Source: JBJYKD01 sp049310025 (lineage in GTDB: Bacteria; Bacillota; Thermosediminibacteria; Thermosediminibacterales; Tepidanaerobacteraceae). From it: DNA of 64,000 nucleotides. The stretch lies in NCBI RefSeq assembly GCF_049310025.1, contig NZ_JBJYKD010000012.1:11718-75717 (forward strand), given 5' to 3'. Shown one piece after another: positions 63,642 through 64,000 of the stretch. The position numbers and the translations under genes are program-made. The first letter of the stretch is position 1. Each line of letters begins with the position of its first letter. Under the pieces are notes generated by a model. The model searched no databases and had not been told where the DNA came from. It saw nothing but the letters and a program-made list of their open reading frames with translations.

Positions 63642-64000
63642 CTTTGACACCTGCCATTTCTGAAAACTTTTTATCAGTATAATTGTCACCTTTTTTATCT
63701 TTTTTATCCAGAGAGAATATTATTAAATGCTCCCACAAAAATTCGTAAAGCATCTGTCTAGAGGAAATATTTTGCTTTCCTGTGTTTTTTGAAATAGATA
63801 ATTCAGATATAATAAGTTTTTTAAGATGGTTGTGACTGCCTGCGATTTACCTTCAGCTAACATTTCTTAATATTAGAAGCAAGATATTAGAAATCTTAAT
63901 CATAGATTTATAAGAAATAAATGTTGATTCTAGTGTAGAAACCCTACTTTTTTACTTCTTTTCCCGAACCTTGAAAATTTCATAAGGAATGTTTTGGAAA
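63642..64000. other. AT-rich intergenic end of the window
   Basis: About 360 bp of AT-rich sequence with short repeats (ATATTAGAA twice near 63870-63890) and no recognisable gene. It probably holds the HtrA promoter, but no convincing pair stands out. Confidence 0.4.

Overview
The window looks like the chromosome of an endospore-forming, Gram-positive Clostridia-type Firmicute of middling to high GC content. The signs are a GerA-type spore germination gene, S-layer-homology proteins, two T-box leaders, a BlaI/M56 pair, a MerR-type glutamine regulator, and many TTG/GTG starts behind strong GGAGG sites. A thermophilic lineage such as Thermosediminibacter or Tepidanaerobacter relatives would fit, but that is a guess. 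I saw no tRNA, rRNA, CRISPR array or intact insertion sequence.

Layout. 1-6.6 kb: end of a germination operon, an ACT-domain/UPF0210 pair, a small lytic transglycosylase, a T-box-controlled aminotransferase with a doubled antiterminator/terminator, and a SagB-like nitroreductase. 6.8-18.2 kb: a surface-protein operon with a 2367-residue protein of 21 IPT/TIG repeats, followed by two SLH proteins. 18.2-18.95 kb: non-coding DNA with a DnaA-box cluster and nested inverted repeats. 18.95-26.1 kb: ilvN-ilvD (no ilvB here), phosphofructokinase, and the vitamin B6 genes pdxST with a divergent MocR-type regulator. 26.1-31.8 kb: two glutamine synthetases, a GlnR-like regulator, a GntR regulator, a DNA glycosylase and a flavin reductase.

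32.4-42.3 kb is a sugar-uptake and catabolism locus. A GntR regulator heads an operon for an ABC importer, a split transketolase, an aldo/keto reductase and an IolB-like isomerase. The importer ATPase and a CdaR/PucR-type regulator are divergent. The enzyme set (isomerise, transfer a C2 unit, reduce the leftover aldehyde) suggests a transketolase-based route for an unusual sugar. 42.5-49.3 kb is a complete trpEGDCFBA operon behind a tryptophan T-box, but trpE carries a one-base frameshift.

49.3-58.2 kb is more AT-rich and accessory: a lone 1091-residue restriction-methylase, a drug/metabolite transporter, a VapBC pair, a BlaI/M56-receptor system whose receptor tail is duplicated in the neighbouring secreted protein, and a decayed gene. 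58.2-64 kb returns to core-like genes: rlmH, a molybdopterin oxidoreductase, a stalk-domain secreted protein and an HtrA-type protease.

The two most interesting items are the split-transketolase sugar locus and the receptor/secreted-protein pair with a shared domain.
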